Origin: Flavobacteriaceae bacterium
GTDB taxonomy: Bacteria > Bacteroidota > Bacteroidia > Flavobacteriales > Flavobacteriaceae
Direction of reading: 5' to 3'
DNA length: 58,386 bases
Assembly: GCA_022428005.1 (NCBI GenBank)
Contig: JAKMDI010000021.1
Location: forward strand, 1 to 58,386
Every line of letters starts with the position of its first letter. Position 1 is the first letter of the stretch. Below the pieces are notes generated by a model. The model was not told where the DNA came from and ran no database searches. It saw only the letters and a list, made by a program, of their open reading frames with translations. The position numbers and the translations under genes are program-made. Positions 39,929 to 48,390 of this stretch are shown piece by piece.

Positions 39929-40717
39929 TTATATCGATAAATCTTCTGTTAGCAATCGCCTGAGGTCCTCTGTGTTTTTGAATTTGCAAAATTCCCCATC
40001 TTTTACATAGGATATCTTTCCAGTTTGTTCTGAGATTACCAAAACCAAAGCATCTGTTTTTTCACTGATACCCACAGCAGCGCGATGTCTTAGACCAAAA
40101 CGTGCAGGGATAGAGGAAGATTCTGACACGGGAAGAACCACTCGAGTAGCTGTGATGCTATTGTCTTTTACAATAATGGCGCCATCGTGAAGCGGACTGT
40201 TTTTAAAAAATATTGTCTCTAAGATTTGAGCACTGATTTCGATATTGGCCTCGTCTCCAGTATTTTTTACAAAATCTAGATTATTTTCTCTTTCCATTAC
40301 GATAATAGCCCCCGTTTTGTCAGCCGCCATTTTATCACACGCACCCAATAAAGCAGTCAAATCGATCTTTAGTAGGTCTTGACCTTGATTGATAAACCTA
40401 AAATATCGAATCACATTCCTTCGAGAGGCAAAGTTGGTGGAACCGATCATGAGCAAAAATTTCCTGATCTCCTGTTGAAATACGACAATAAGTGCAAAAA
40501 AACCAACACTGATAAACTTTCCTAATATATTACTCAGCACATCCAAATTCATTATGTCTGTCAACTTCCAAATCACATAGAAGATTACAATTCCAAAAAA
40601 AATATTGATTGCGACTGTACCTTTAACCAAACGGTAGGCATAAAAAAGGAGGACAGCAACCAGTAGAATATCTAAAATATCGATAAAACCAATGTCAAGA
40701 AAATCGAACTTATCCAA
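39929..40717 (-). CDS. cdaA: Diadenylate cyclase (c-di-AMP synthase)
   Basis: Makes c-di-AMP from two ATP. 262 residues: three N-terminal membrane helices, then a DAC domain with the catalytic LHDGAIIV and RFGLRHRAAVGISE motifs. c-di-AMP usually controls potassium and osmolyte balance and cell-wall homeostasis. Unlike in many Firmicutes, no cdaR or glmM is adjacent; folP lies 30 bases upstream on the same strand. Confidence 0.93.
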   Translation of the reverse strand: MDKFDFLDIGFIDILDILLVAVLLFYAYRLVKGTVAINIFFGIVIFYVIWKLTDIMNLDVLSNILGKFISVGFFALIVVFQQEIRKFLLMIGSTNFASRRNVIRYFRFINQGQDLLKIDLTALLGACDKMAADKTGAIIVMERENNLDFVKNTGDEANIEISAQILETIFFKNSPLHDGAIIVKDNSITATRVVLPVSESSSIPARFGLRHRAAVGISEKTDALVLVISEQTGKISYVKDGEFCKFKNTEDLRRLLTEDLSI

Positions 40718-40747
40718 ACTGCCTGTTTTTGTAAAATTATAAAACTA

Positions 40748-41566
40748 TTAGAGGGCATCCAATAAAAGAACGCATTCTTTGGCTTCTTTAACTTCGTGAA
40801 CCCTTAGGATATTCGCCCCTTTGGTTATTGCCAGACTGTTGAGTACTGTGGTCCCATTCCCAGCTTCCTCCGCAGTTATGCCCAGTTTTTTATATATCAT
40901 TGACTTTCTTGAAATCCCAACCAATATGGGTAGCTCTAAGGATTGGAATAAATCTAAATGCCGGAGCAATTCATAATTGTGGTCCATCGTTTTACCGAAT
41001 CCAAACCCTGGGTCTATGACCACATCATTGATTCCAGCCTCATAGGCAAGCTGAATTCTTCCAGAAAAATACTTTAATACCGCCTGAACAACATTTTCAT
41101 ATTGTGGATTATTTTGCATTTCTTGGGGTTTTCCAGCAATGTGCATCAACACATAGGGTGCATTGAATCGCCCAACGGTTTGCATCATCTGAGGATCAAA
41201 CTGTCCTCCTGATATGTCATTGATCATTGCTGCTCCGCGGGATAAGGCACCTTCGGCAACAGCCGCTCTGTAAGTGTCAATGGAATAATAAACCTCAGGA
41301 AAATTCTCAAGGAGTTTTTCCAAAACAGGAAACAGTCTTTTTTGCTCCTCTGTCTCACTGATTTCTGGGGCACCGGGCCGAGTACTACAAGCTCCTAAAT
41401 CGATAAAGTCAGCCCCATCAGCAATCATTTTTTCTGTTTGCTCCAGTGCTCGATCGATGGTATTGAACTTTCCGCCATCAAAAAAAGAATCTGGAGTCAA
41501 ATTTAGAATTCCCATTATTTTGGGCTGGCTCAGATCGATTAATTCACCTTTTATATTGATGGTCAT
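40748..41566 (-). CDS. folP: Dihydropteroate synthase
   Basis: Joins p-aminobenzoate to dihydropterin pyrophosphate in folate synthesis; the sulfonamide target. 272 residues from the ATG at 41566; the longer frame to 41683 adds non-family sequence that overlaps the divergent DUF1599 gene. Motifs are GILNLTPDSFFDGG, DLGACSTRPGA, INDISGGQFD, DPGFGFGKTMDHN and GISRKSM. Confidence 0.94.
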   Translation of the reverse strand: MTINIKGELIDLSQPKIMGILNLTPDSFFDGGKFNTIDRALEQTEKMIADGADFIDLGACSTRPGAPEISETEEQKRLFPVLEKLLENFPEVYYSIDTYRAAVAEGALSRGAAMINDISGGQFDPQMMQTVGRFNAPYVLMHIAGKPQEMQNNPQYENVVQAVLKYFSGRIQLAYEAGINDVVIDPGFGFGKTMDHNYELLRHLDLFQSLELPILVGISRKSMIYKKLGITAEEAGNGTTVLNSLAITKGANILRVHEVKEAKECVLLLDAL

Positions 41567-41656
41567 GACTTTGGTAGTATTGTTCCGAAACTTTTTGTAA
41601 TGCCCTTCATAGAGTAAAAAAAAATATCGAAATTTATACCAAAGATAAATAAACCC

Positions 41657-42214
41657 ATGACATCCACCCCGAAGCAGTACCAAAGGGTAGTAAATAACTG
41701 TAAATCTTTGTTTTCTAGTAAAATGGAAGACTATGGAAGTGCATGGCGTATTTTGCGTTTACCTTCTTTAACGGATCAGATATTTATTAAGGCCCAACGA
41801 ATTCGAGGTTTACAAACCAATAAAACCCAAAAGGTTGATGAAGGTCAGGTGTCAGAGTTTATCGGCATCATCAACTACTCTTTGATGGCTTTGATTCAGA
41901 TTGAATTGGGGGTCTCTGATACTCCAGATTTAGATCATGATGAGGCTCTAATACACTATGAAAAGCAGGCTGAAATCGTTTTTGAATTAATGATGGCTAA
42001 AAATCATGACTACGGTGAGGCATGGCGCGACATGCGTGTGAGTTCCTTAACAGATTTGATATTGCAGAAGCTTATGCGGGTCAAACAAATAGAAGGAAAT
42101 GGAGGGAAAACAACGGTAAGTGAGGGGATCGATGCCAACTATCAGGACATCATCAATTATGCCGTATTTGCCTTGATTCATTTGAACGCTTTTGACCAAA
42201 TAAATGACAAATAA
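41657..42214 (+). CDS. DUF1599 protein with two tandem domains
   Basis: 185 residues made of two copies of the same unit: KMEDYGSAWRILRLPSLTDQ (first half) and KNHDYGEAWRDMRVSSLTDL (second half). Each is followed by an I-x-x-Y-x-x-x-A-L helix. DUF1599, also annotated as a nucleotide-modification-associated domain, has no settled function. It is divergent from folP and overlaps the start of the ABC permease gene by 11 bases. Confidence 0.8.
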   Translation: MTSTPKQYQRVVNNCKSLFSSKMEDYGSAWRILRLPSLTDQIFIKAQRIRGLQTNKTQKVDEGQVSEFIGIINYSLMALIQIELGVSDTPDLDHDEALIHYEKQAEIVFELMMAKNHDYGEAWRDMRVSSLTDLILQKLMRVKQIEGNGGKTTVSEGIDANYQDIINYAVFALIHLNAFDQINDK

Positions 42215-43280
42215 CCTAATGGCTAAACTTTTCTACGCTTTTCTCACCCTTTTTGGAGTGGTGAGCTTGGTTTTTTTTCTCTTTAATGTATTGCCTGGAG
42301 ACCCGGCTCAAATGATGTTAGGACAAAACGAAAACAGTGAGCAAATCGCAATGGTAAAAAAGAAATATGGTTTTGACTTACCCGTATCTAAACAATATTT
42401 CCTCTACCTCAATGATTTATCACCGGTTTCAATCCACTCCAAGGACAGCGGTGATTTTTCTTATTATAATGAAGAAAAATACAAGGGTAGAACATTGTTG
42501 CAAAATCAGGGGTATCTGGTGGTACTCAAGTGGCCCCACCTAAGAACGTCCTACCAAAAAAGAGGGAAAAGTGTATCGAGTGTAATTTCAGAGACGTTTT
42601 CTAATACTTTTATATTAGCATTATCCTCAATAACCATTGCTATTTTTATGGGGATTTCCCTGGGTGTTATTGCCACTTTATTCCACAAAACTTGGGTGGA
42701 CCGATGGTTGCAATTTATCAGCACCTTAGGCATGAGCGTACCTTCCTTTTTTAGTGCAATCATCTTTTCGTGGTTTTTTGGTTTTGTGTACCATCATTAC
42801 ACGGGGCTGAACATGACAGGAAGCCTTTATGAAATAGATGATTTTGGAGAGGGTAGGACATTACAGTTAAAAAACTTAATCATGCCTGCATTGGTGTTGG
42901 GGATACGCCCCATTGCTGTCATCATTCAGTTAATGCGCAGTAGTTTACTCGATGTATTGTCTCAGGATTATATAAAAACTGCCTATTCTAAAGGTTTATC
43001 TACCTATAGTGTCATTTTAAAACATGGTATAAAAAACGCACTTAACCCCGTCGTAACTGTGATTTCTGGATGGTTTGCGTCTTTGTTGGCAGGGGCAGTA
43101 TTTGTAGAGTACATTTTTGGCTGGAAGGGGATGGGGAAAGAAATTGTAAATGCATTGAACACACTTGATATTCCAGTTATAATTGGTATTGTTTTGACCT
43201 TATCCAGTCTTTTCATACTGATCAACTTAGCAGTAGATTTTATCTATGCGCAACTCGATCCAAAAGTTAAATTATTATAA
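42204..43280 (+). CDS. DppB/OppB-type ABC transporter permease
   Basis: 358 residues of a binding-protein-dependent permease: FFLFNVLPGDPAQMMLGQ at the start, about six helices, and the EAA-like loop YIKTAYSKGLSTYSVILKHGIKNALNPV with VFVEYIFGWKGMG. Residues about 60-115 form a hydrophilic loop longer than in E. coli DppB. Start could also be the ATG at 42219. No DppC, ATPase or solute-binding gene is adjacent. The substrate (peptides or nickel-like) is unknown. Confidence 0.83.
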   Translation: MTNNLMAKLFYAFLTLFGVVSLVFFLFNVLPGDPAQMMLGQNENSEQIAMVKKKYGFDLPVSKQYFLYLNDLSPVSIHSKDSGDFSYYNEEKYKGRTLLQNQGYLVVLKWPHLRTSYQKRGKSVSSVISETFSNTFILALSSITIAIFMGISLGVIATLFHKTWVDRWLQFISTLGMSVPSFFSAIIFSWFFGFVYHHYTGLNMTGSLYEIDDFGEGRTLQLKNLIMPALVLGIRPIAVIIQLMRSSLLDVLSQDYIKTAYSKGLSTYSVILKHGIKNALNPVVTVISGWFASLLAGAVFVEYIFGWKGMGKEIVNALNTLDIPVIIGIVLTLSSLFILINLAVDFIYAQLDPKVKLL

Positions 43281-43291
43281 TAAAAATCAAT

Positions 43292-44041
43292 ATGAGAAAA
43301 AAAATTGTCGCCGGTAATTGGAAAATGAATAACGATCAGCGTGAGACCGCTGAATTAATAGCTGCTCTGAAAAGCATTCGATTTTCAACAAAAACCCGGG
43401 TTATGATAGCCCCTGCCTTTACCCAACTTCAGCAAGCGGTCGCCTTGACTGAAGGAACCCGATTAGAAGTTTTGGCCCAAAATATGAATGCAGCAACCAA
43501 CGGGGCTTTTACTGGAGAAATATCGGCCCCAATGCTCAACAGCATCGGGATTCAAAATGTGATTCTGGGGCATTCTGAAAGGAGGGCTTACTACAATGAA
43601 ACTGACGACAGCCTCAAAAGCAAGGTCGATACCGCCCTTTTACACGATATGGAGGTCGTTTTTTGTTTTGGTGAGGAATTGAATGAAAGGAAATCAGCCA
43701 TCCACTTTGATGTGGTTAAAAGACAATTAGAAAAAGCGCTGTTCCATCTGGATTCAGGACAATGGTCTAATATTATTTTGGCTTACGAACCCGTCTGGGC
43801 TATAGGAACGGGAGAAACGGCCACCCCCGACCAAGCCCAAGAGATACACGCCTATGTTAGAGATTTGATCGCTTCAAAATACGAATCCTCTTTGGCAAAT
43901 TCCATTTCTATTCTTTATGGAGGGAGTGTAAAACCCGCCAACGCTGCCGCAATTTTTTCTCAAAACGATGTAGATGGTGGTTTGATCGGTGGAGCAGCCC
44001 TTCAGGCCGAGGATTTTAAAGCCATTATTCAATCGGCTTAA
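43292..44041 (+). CDS. tpiA: Triosephosphate isomerase
   Basis: Interconverts dihydroxyacetone phosphate and glyceraldehyde-3-phosphate. 249 residues: AGNWKMN (Lys), the catalytic His in ILGHSERR, the catalytic Glu in AYEPVWAIGTG, and the phosphate loop YGGSVKPANA with GGLIGGAAL. prmA follows directly after the stop codon. Confidence 0.96.
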   Translation: MRKKIVAGNWKMNNDQRETAELIAALKSIRFSTKTRVMIAPAFTQLQQAVALTEGTRLEVLAQNMNAATNGAFTGEISAPMLNSIGIQNVILGHSERRAYYNETDDSLKSKVDTALLHDMEVVFCFGEELNERKSAIHFDVVKRQLEKALFHLDSGQWSNIILAYEPVWAIGTGETATPDQAQEIHAYVRDLIASKYESSLANSISILYGGSVKPANAAAIFSQNDVDGGLIGGAALQAEDFKAIIQSA

Positions 44042-44875
44042 ATGGCAGTAATCTATCTTGAGGTCACCGTGCGCTTATCTCCGCTTATCCCTTGGCGTGA
44101 AGTGATGATTGCCGAGATGGGTTCTATCGGATTTGAAGGATTTGAGGAGACAAGCTCAGGTTTTAAAGCCTATATTCCAAAAAATGAATATCGTGAAAAA
44201 TCGTTTAAACAAATTGCTGTATTTAGCCAAGATGGATTATCGATTGATTGGAATACCTTGGACATTGCTCCAGAAAACTGGAACAGTGCATGGGAACAAA
44301 ATTTTATACCCACCAGGATCGGTGATCGCTGTGTGATAAGAGCAGACTTTCACCCTCCTGAAAGGGCAGAGTTCGAATTGATAATCACCCCAAAAATGAG
44401 TTTTGGAACGGGGCATCACGAAACCACTCAGCTGATGGTCTTATTGCTCTTGGAAACAGATTGCCATCAAAAATCGATAGTAGACATGGGAACTGGAACT
44501 GGAGTTTTGGCGATTCTGTCTGAAAAAAAAGGAGCAACAAATATACTGGCCATTGATAACGACCCCTGGTGCATAGAAAATACATTGGAGAATATTGCTG
44601 CCAATCAATGCAAGAATATCAGAACAAAATTAACCGACCAGCTTTCTGAAACACTATTATTTGATAGTGTGCTGGCCAATATCAACCGCAATATACTCCT
44701 GGAACAAATGGATGCCTATGCCAAAGCGCTTAAGCCAGCGGGGAATTTATTGCTGAGTGGTTTTTACGTTGAAGATTTGGGGATAATTAGAAGTAAATGT
44801 GAGTCGTTGGGATTTAGATTTATTCGTAATTTTGAAAAAAATCAATGGGTTGCTGCCCTTTTTATCAAGTTGTGA
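44042..44875 (+). CDS. prmA: Ribosomal protein L11 methyltransferase
   Basis: SAM-dependent trimethylation of ribosomal protein L11. 277 residues with the N-terminal substrate-recognition part, SFGTGHHETTQLM, SAM motif DMGTGTGVLAIL and the catalytic-loop LANINRNIL. The stop codon overlaps the clpS start (GTGA). Confidence 0.93.
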   Translation: MAVIYLEVTVRLSPLIPWREVMIAEMGSIGFEGFEETSSGFKAYIPKNEYREKSFKQIAVFSQDGLSIDWNTLDIAPENWNSAWEQNFIPTRIGDRCVIRADFHPPERAEFELIITPKMSFGTGHHETTQLMVLLLLETDCHQKSIVDMGTGTGVLAILSEKKGATNILAIDNDPWCIENTLENIAANQCKNIRTKLTDQLSETLLFDSVLANINRNILLEQMDAYAKALKPAGNLLLSGFYVEDLGIIRSKCESLGFRFIRNFEKNQWVAALFIKL

Positions 44876-45156
44876 ATACAGGAAAGCCACAGATCGAAAA
44901 AGAAAGTGAGGTTGATATGCTCTCCCAAGAGGCTCGGGAGCATGAAATTATCCTTTACAACGATGATGTAAATACCTTCGACCACGTTATCAACACCTTA
45001 GTTGCTTACTGTGACCATACTTTTGAGCAGGCAGAGCAGTGTGCCTATATTGTCCACCACTCCGGGAAATGCGTTGTTAAAACAGGTTCCTATGAAGTTT
45101 TAGAACCCATTTGCATTAAGTTATTGGAGGCCCAACTATCAGCAGAAATACTTTAA
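44872..45156 (+). CDS. clpS: ClpS adaptor for Clp protease
   Basis: Presents N-degron substrates to ClpAP. About 94 residues from the GTG at 44872, which overlaps the prmA stop by four bases. Core HEIILYNDDVNTFDHVINTL, QAEQCAYIVHHSGKC and TGSYEVLEPI define the family. A start at 44845 would add non-family residues. Confidence 0.92.
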   Translation: MNTGKPQIEKESEVDMLSQEAREHEIILYNDDVNTFDHVINTLVAYCDHTFEQAEQCAYIVHHSGKCVVKTGSYEVLEPICIKLLEAQLSAEIL

Positions 45157-45212
45157 CGCTATTTTATTTTGTTGAATTTTTTTAAAACAAAATAAAACAC
45201 GAAATTTGCAAA

Positions 45213-45791
45213 ATGAAAAAGATATTATTGATCCCCGCCCTTATTTTTTTTGTAAACGCGGCTTTTTGCCAGGATAAAACTGTTATGGAAAAAACAATTT
45301 ACCAGTTTAAAGTAAAAGATATTGAAGGCAATTCTTTTGATTTTGCCGATCTCAAAGGAAAAAAAATAATGATTGTCAACACGGCTTCCAAATGCGGTTT
45401 GACGGGCCAGTACAGAGGGCTTCAGAAACTATACGATCTGCATAAGGATAATGGTTTTGTGATTGTTGGATTTCCCGCCAATGACTTCTTGTGGCAAGAG
45501 CCAGGTACCAACGACGAAATTGCAGAATTCTGCGAAAAAAATTATGGAGTAAGCTTTCCCATGATGAGTAAAATCACAGTTAAGGGGGCCAAGATGCACC
45601 CCTTGTATCAATTTCTTACTCAAGTTGATAAAAATGGATATAAAAGCTCCAGTGTTTCCTGGAATTTTCAAAAGTATTTGATAGGAAGAGATGGTAAGTT
45701 AGAAAAAATTATCACCCCCAGAACGGCACCCATGAGTGATGAGGTATTAGGTTGGGTAGAGGAGCAGAAAACCGAAACCGCACTTAACTGA
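45213..45791 (+). CDS. Exported glutathione-peroxidase-family thiol peroxidase
   Basis: 192 residues with a signal peptide (IPALIFFVNAAFCQ). The catalytic set is present: Cys in NTASKCGLTGQY, Gln in FLWQEPGTN, and Trp-Asn in SWNFQKYLIG. The Cys of EFCEKNYGVSFP may resolve thioredoxin-style. The usual FPCNQF block reads FPANDF. Reduces peroxides, probably in the periplasm with a thioredoxin-like donor. It lies 4 bases before bshB1. Confidence 0.88.
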   Translation: MKKILLIPALIFFVNAAFCQDKTVMEKTIYQFKVKDIEGNSFDFADLKGKKIMIVNTASKCGLTGQYRGLQKLYDLHKDNGFVIVGFPANDFLWQEPGTNDEIAEFCEKNYGVSFPMMSKITVKGAKMHPLYQFLTQVDKNGYKSSSVSWNFQKYLIGRDGKLEKIITPRTAPMSDEVLGWVEEQKTETALN

Positions 45792-45795
45792 TATA

Positions 45796-46515
45796 ATGAA
45801 ATTGAATCTGTTGGCATTCGGTGCCCACCCCGATGATGTAGAACTGTGCTGTGGGGCGACCATTGCAAAATCTGTCTCCCAAGGCAAAAAAGTTGGTATC
45901 ATAGATCTTACCCAAGGAGAGATGGCCACACGAGGGACCGTGAGTATAAGGGCGAAGGAGTCCCAAGCAGCCGCTGATTTATTGGGGGTGAAGATTAGGG
46001 AAAATCTAAAATTTAAAGATGCATTTATTTTTAACGACCAAGCCCATCAAATGGAGGTCATTCGCGCCATCAGAAAATATTCCCCAAATGTGGTTTTGTG
46101 CAATGCGATAAAAGACCGACACACCGATCACGGGAAGGCATCGGAATTGGTCAGTCATTCCTGTTTTTTAAGTGGATTACAAAGTATTGAAACCTTCGAT
46201 GAAAAGGGGGATAAGCAAGCTGCATTTAGACCGCAACACGTTTTTCACTATATCCAGTGGGAGGACTTAAAACCCGACTTTGTTGTGGATGTATCCGGTT
46301 TTCTGGATCAAAAAATGGAAGCCATAAAGGCTTATAAAAGCCAGTTTTACGATGAAAATTCTGACGCTCCTGAAACTCCGATCAGTTCATTGAACTTTAT
46401 AGAAAGTATCGCCTCACGAGCAAAAAATATGGGGAGGCTGATCTACACGGATGCTGCTGAGGGTTTTACATCTGAGCGACTGCTTGGAGTAGAAAATTTT
46501 GACGCCTTACTTTAA
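45796..46515 (+). CDS. bshB1: Bacillithiol biosynthesis deacetylase BshB1
   Basis: Removes the acetyl group from GlcNAc-malate in bacillithiol synthesis. 239 residues of the PIG-L/LmbE fold: AHPDDVELCCGATIA (zinc ligands), TQGEMATRGTVSIRAKE, and KDRHTDHGKASELV. The RHTDHG block and length separate BshB1 from other LmbE members. It probably shares a transcript with the peroxidase gene. Confidence 0.9.
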   Translation: MKLNLLAFGAHPDDVELCCGATIAKSVSQGKKVGIIDLTQGEMATRGTVSIRAKESQAAADLLGVKIRENLKFKDAFIFNDQAHQMEVIRAIRKYSPNVVLCNAIKDRHTDHGKASELVSHSCFLSGLQSIETFDEKGDKQAAFRPQHVFHYIQWEDLKPDFVVDVSGFLDQKMEAIKAYKSQFYDENSDAPETPISSLNFIESIASRAKNMGRLIYTDAAEGFTSERLLGVENFDALL

Positions 46516-46533
46516 TTTATACCAATAAAGTCA

Positions 46534-46541
46534 TAAATTTG
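46534..46541 (+). promoter_or_regulatory. Putative tRNA-His promoter, -7 element
   Basis: TAAATTTG fits TANNTTTG, 11 bases before the tRNA. No TTG at the usual distance. Confidence 0.45.
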
Positions 46542-46552
46542 CATCGCTAAAT

Positions 46553-46627
46553 GGTGGTTGTAGCTCAGCTGGTTAGAGCGCTAGATTGTGGTTCTAGAGG
46601 TCGCCGGTTCGAAACCGGTCTTCCACC
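46553..46627 (+). tRNA. tRNA-His (anticodon GTG)
   Basis: Anticodon arm CTAGA-TTGTGGT-TCTAG gives GTG; T-arm GCCGG-TTCGAAA-CCGGT. The extra 5' G (-1, at 46553) opposite C73 marks tRNA-His. As read, the acceptor stem holds two T-T oppositions (positions 5 and 6). No encoded CCA. Confidence 0.93.
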
Positions 46628-46632
46628 CTTTT

Positions 46633-46668
46633 AAAAAAGCCTTTTCGAAAGAAAAGGCTTTTGCTTTT
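46633..46668 (+). terminator. Intrinsic terminator after tRNA-His
   Basis: AAAAGCCTTTTC pairs with GAAAAGGCTTTT around a GAAA tetraloop, followed by a T-rich tail. Confidence 0.85.
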
Positions 46669-46700
46669 TAGGATTAAAACGAAATTCCAAATCCGATGTT

Positions 46701-47354
46701 TCAAATCACCAAACCACTTTCTGAAACCCCTGGAATTTCAGGAATTTCTTCCGTGGTGTTTTCAGTTATGGCTGGGTTGTCATTGTCACGCGCAAGAATA
46801 CTAACAGTTTTAGGTAGATCTCCAAATCCATAACCCACTTCTAATCTAAAGTAAACCCGCCCTCCTGTTTTTAACCCCAACTTTAGGTTGGTCGTATTGA
46901 GCGCTATTTTGGTGGAACCCGACCCTGTTCTTCCACTGCCCAAATCAATAGAATTGTATGCGGCGTTTACTTTTAAACTCGATTTTCCCAAGCCCAAGTA
47001 TAATCCTTTACCTGACTTTCCAAAATAGAACGCTGTGCCAAATTCAGTATACTTAAAATCACCATCAGTCTCTGAGTCGTTGTAGGCGTAGGAAGAATAT
47101 TCAAAATAGGGCGCAAAATGATTGTTTAATATGGGCAGCGTGTATTGCAATCCCAAAGAGGCCAAATTGGGCACCCCCAGCTTTAGACCTATAGATAACC
47201 TTTTAATTTTAGGATCGTTTTGATGACCATCATCTGCTGTGGCAAGCACCGATGTTTCTTGTTCGTTTTGAGTGGTATTTTGCGTGTTTTGGGCCTGAAG
47301 AGAAAAAATGGCCAAAACAAAAAATACAGTAATGAGAGTTTTTAAGTTCATCAT
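46701..47354 (-). CDS. Small outer-membrane beta-barrel protein cut by an in-frame TGA
   Basis: 217 residues: a signal peptide (FFVLAIFSLQAQ), an acidic/Gln-rich linker, then beta-strands (RLSIGLKLGVPNLASLGLQY, FGTAFYFGKSGKGLYLGLGK). The frame stops at TGA (46701-46703). It then continues for eight codons, NIGFGISF, to a TAA at 46674-46676. Those residues form the usual closing strand with terminal Phe that the BAM complex recognises. A GGA-to-TGA change would explain it. The product may be unstable or mis-inserted. Function unknown. Confidence 0.7.
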   Translation of the reverse strand: MMNLKTLITVFFVLAIFSLQAQNTQNTTQNEQETSVLATADDGHQNDPKIKRLSIGLKLGVPNLASLGLQYTLPILNNHFAPYFEYSSYAYNDSETDGDFKYTEFGTAFYFGKSGKGLYLGLGKSSLKVNAAYNSIDLGSGRTGSGSTKIALNTTNLKLGLKTGGRVYFRLEVGYGFGDLPKTVSILARDNDNPAITENTTEEIPEIPGVSESGLVI

Positions 47355-47412
47355 GAAAAAATTTGGGATCTCTCAAATTTAATCATTCTGAACTAAATCG
47401 AAATAATAACCT

Positions 47413-48390
47413 CTAATTTAGTTTGATTCTCTCCGTTCTGTTGGCCAACTCCCACATTGTGTAAAAGATAAGATGCGCCCTCTTTTCCAACAAGGGGTAG
47501 TTAATTTTATCTGGAGTATCGGTTGGCTTATGGTAATCATCGTGGGTGCCGTTAAAATAGAAAATAACAGGAATGTTGTTTTTTGCAAAATTATAATGAT
47601 CACTTCGGTAGTAAAATCGGTTGGGATCGTCATCGGCATTAAAGGTGTAGTCAAGTTTTAACCGAGTATATTTTTTATTGGTCGCTTCAGAGATATCGTG
47701 TAACTCCTGACTGAGTTTGTCTGCTCCGATCAAATAGATGTAATTAGGGTCTTTGTCTTCCCGCTTTGGATCCAACCTGCCAATCATGTCAATGTTTAGA
47801 TTGGCTACCGTTTGGTCTAAGGGATAAAGGGGATTTTCAACATAGTATTTAGATCCCAAAAGGCCTTTCTCTTCGCCACTAACATGAAGAAAAACAACCG
47901 ATCTCTTGGGACCATTCCCTTCATCAGCTGCCATTTTTAGGGCTTCTGCAATTTCCATAAGGGTCACATTTCCCGAACCATCATCATCTGCGCCGTTGTT
48001 TATTTCACCGTCGTGGGTACCGATATGATCTAAATGCGCAGAGAGGATAATGTATTCCTCTGGATAAACACTTCCTTTAACAATGGCAACTACATTTTTG
48101 CTTTCCAGAGAAACGCCCTTGTGGTTCAACCTCATCTCTTGAAAGTAATCCTCACTGCCTTCGGCAGGGGGAATATTTTGCCTTACATAATAATCCCTCA
48201 AAAAATCAACAGCGATATCTTCACCCTTAGTGCCTGCCTCTCGACCACCAAAATAGTCAGATGAGTATACATAAAGATGTTCCTTCAGCTCTTTTGCTGT
48301 GATGGAATTGGCATAATCTGTTGCAGTTTTAGACTGTGCATGGGACAAAGAAAAGGAGAACATTGTTAGTAGGGTAAGCAAACGCATCAT
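47413..48390 (-). CDS. Exported M28-family zinc peptidase
   Basis: 325 residues with a signal peptide ending near SHAQ. Two-zinc ligands are in order: SAHLDHIG, NNGADDDGSGN, HVSGEEKGLLGS, NIDMIGR and the late THDDYHKPTDT. M28 enzymes are aminopeptidases or carboxypeptidases. It overlaps the DUF3050 gene by four bases, so the two are translated together. Confidence 0.9.
   Translation of the reverse strand: MMRLLTLLTMFSFSLSHAQSKTATDYANSITAKELKEHLYVYSSDYFGGREAGTKGEDIAVDFLRDYYVRQNIPPAEGSEDYFQEMRLNHKGVSLESKNVVAIVKGSVYPEEYIILSAHLDHIGTHDGEINNGADDDGSGNVTLMEIAEALKMAADEGNGPKRSVVFLHVSGEEKGLLGSKYYVENPLYPLDQTVANLNIDMIGRLDPKREDKDPNYIYLIGADKLSQELHDISEATNKKYTRLKLDYTFNADDDPNRFYYRSDHYNFAKNNIPVIFYFNGTHDDYHKPTDTPDKINYPLLEKRAHLIFYTMWELANRTERIKLN

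Noticed and set aside
39929-40717. A c-di-AMP riboswitch near cdaA or other genes
   Set aside because: No leader long enough or with the expected conserved core was seen.
41567-41683. Upstream extension of folP
   Set aside because: The added residues are not family-like and overlap the divergent DUF1599 gene; the ATG at 41566 directly precedes the conserved start.
46701-46703. TGA as selenocysteine or general stop-codon reassignment
   Set aside because: Other genes here end in TGA (for example prmA), there is no visible SECIS-like hairpin, and barrel proteins do not use selenocysteine. A simple nonsense change is likelier.
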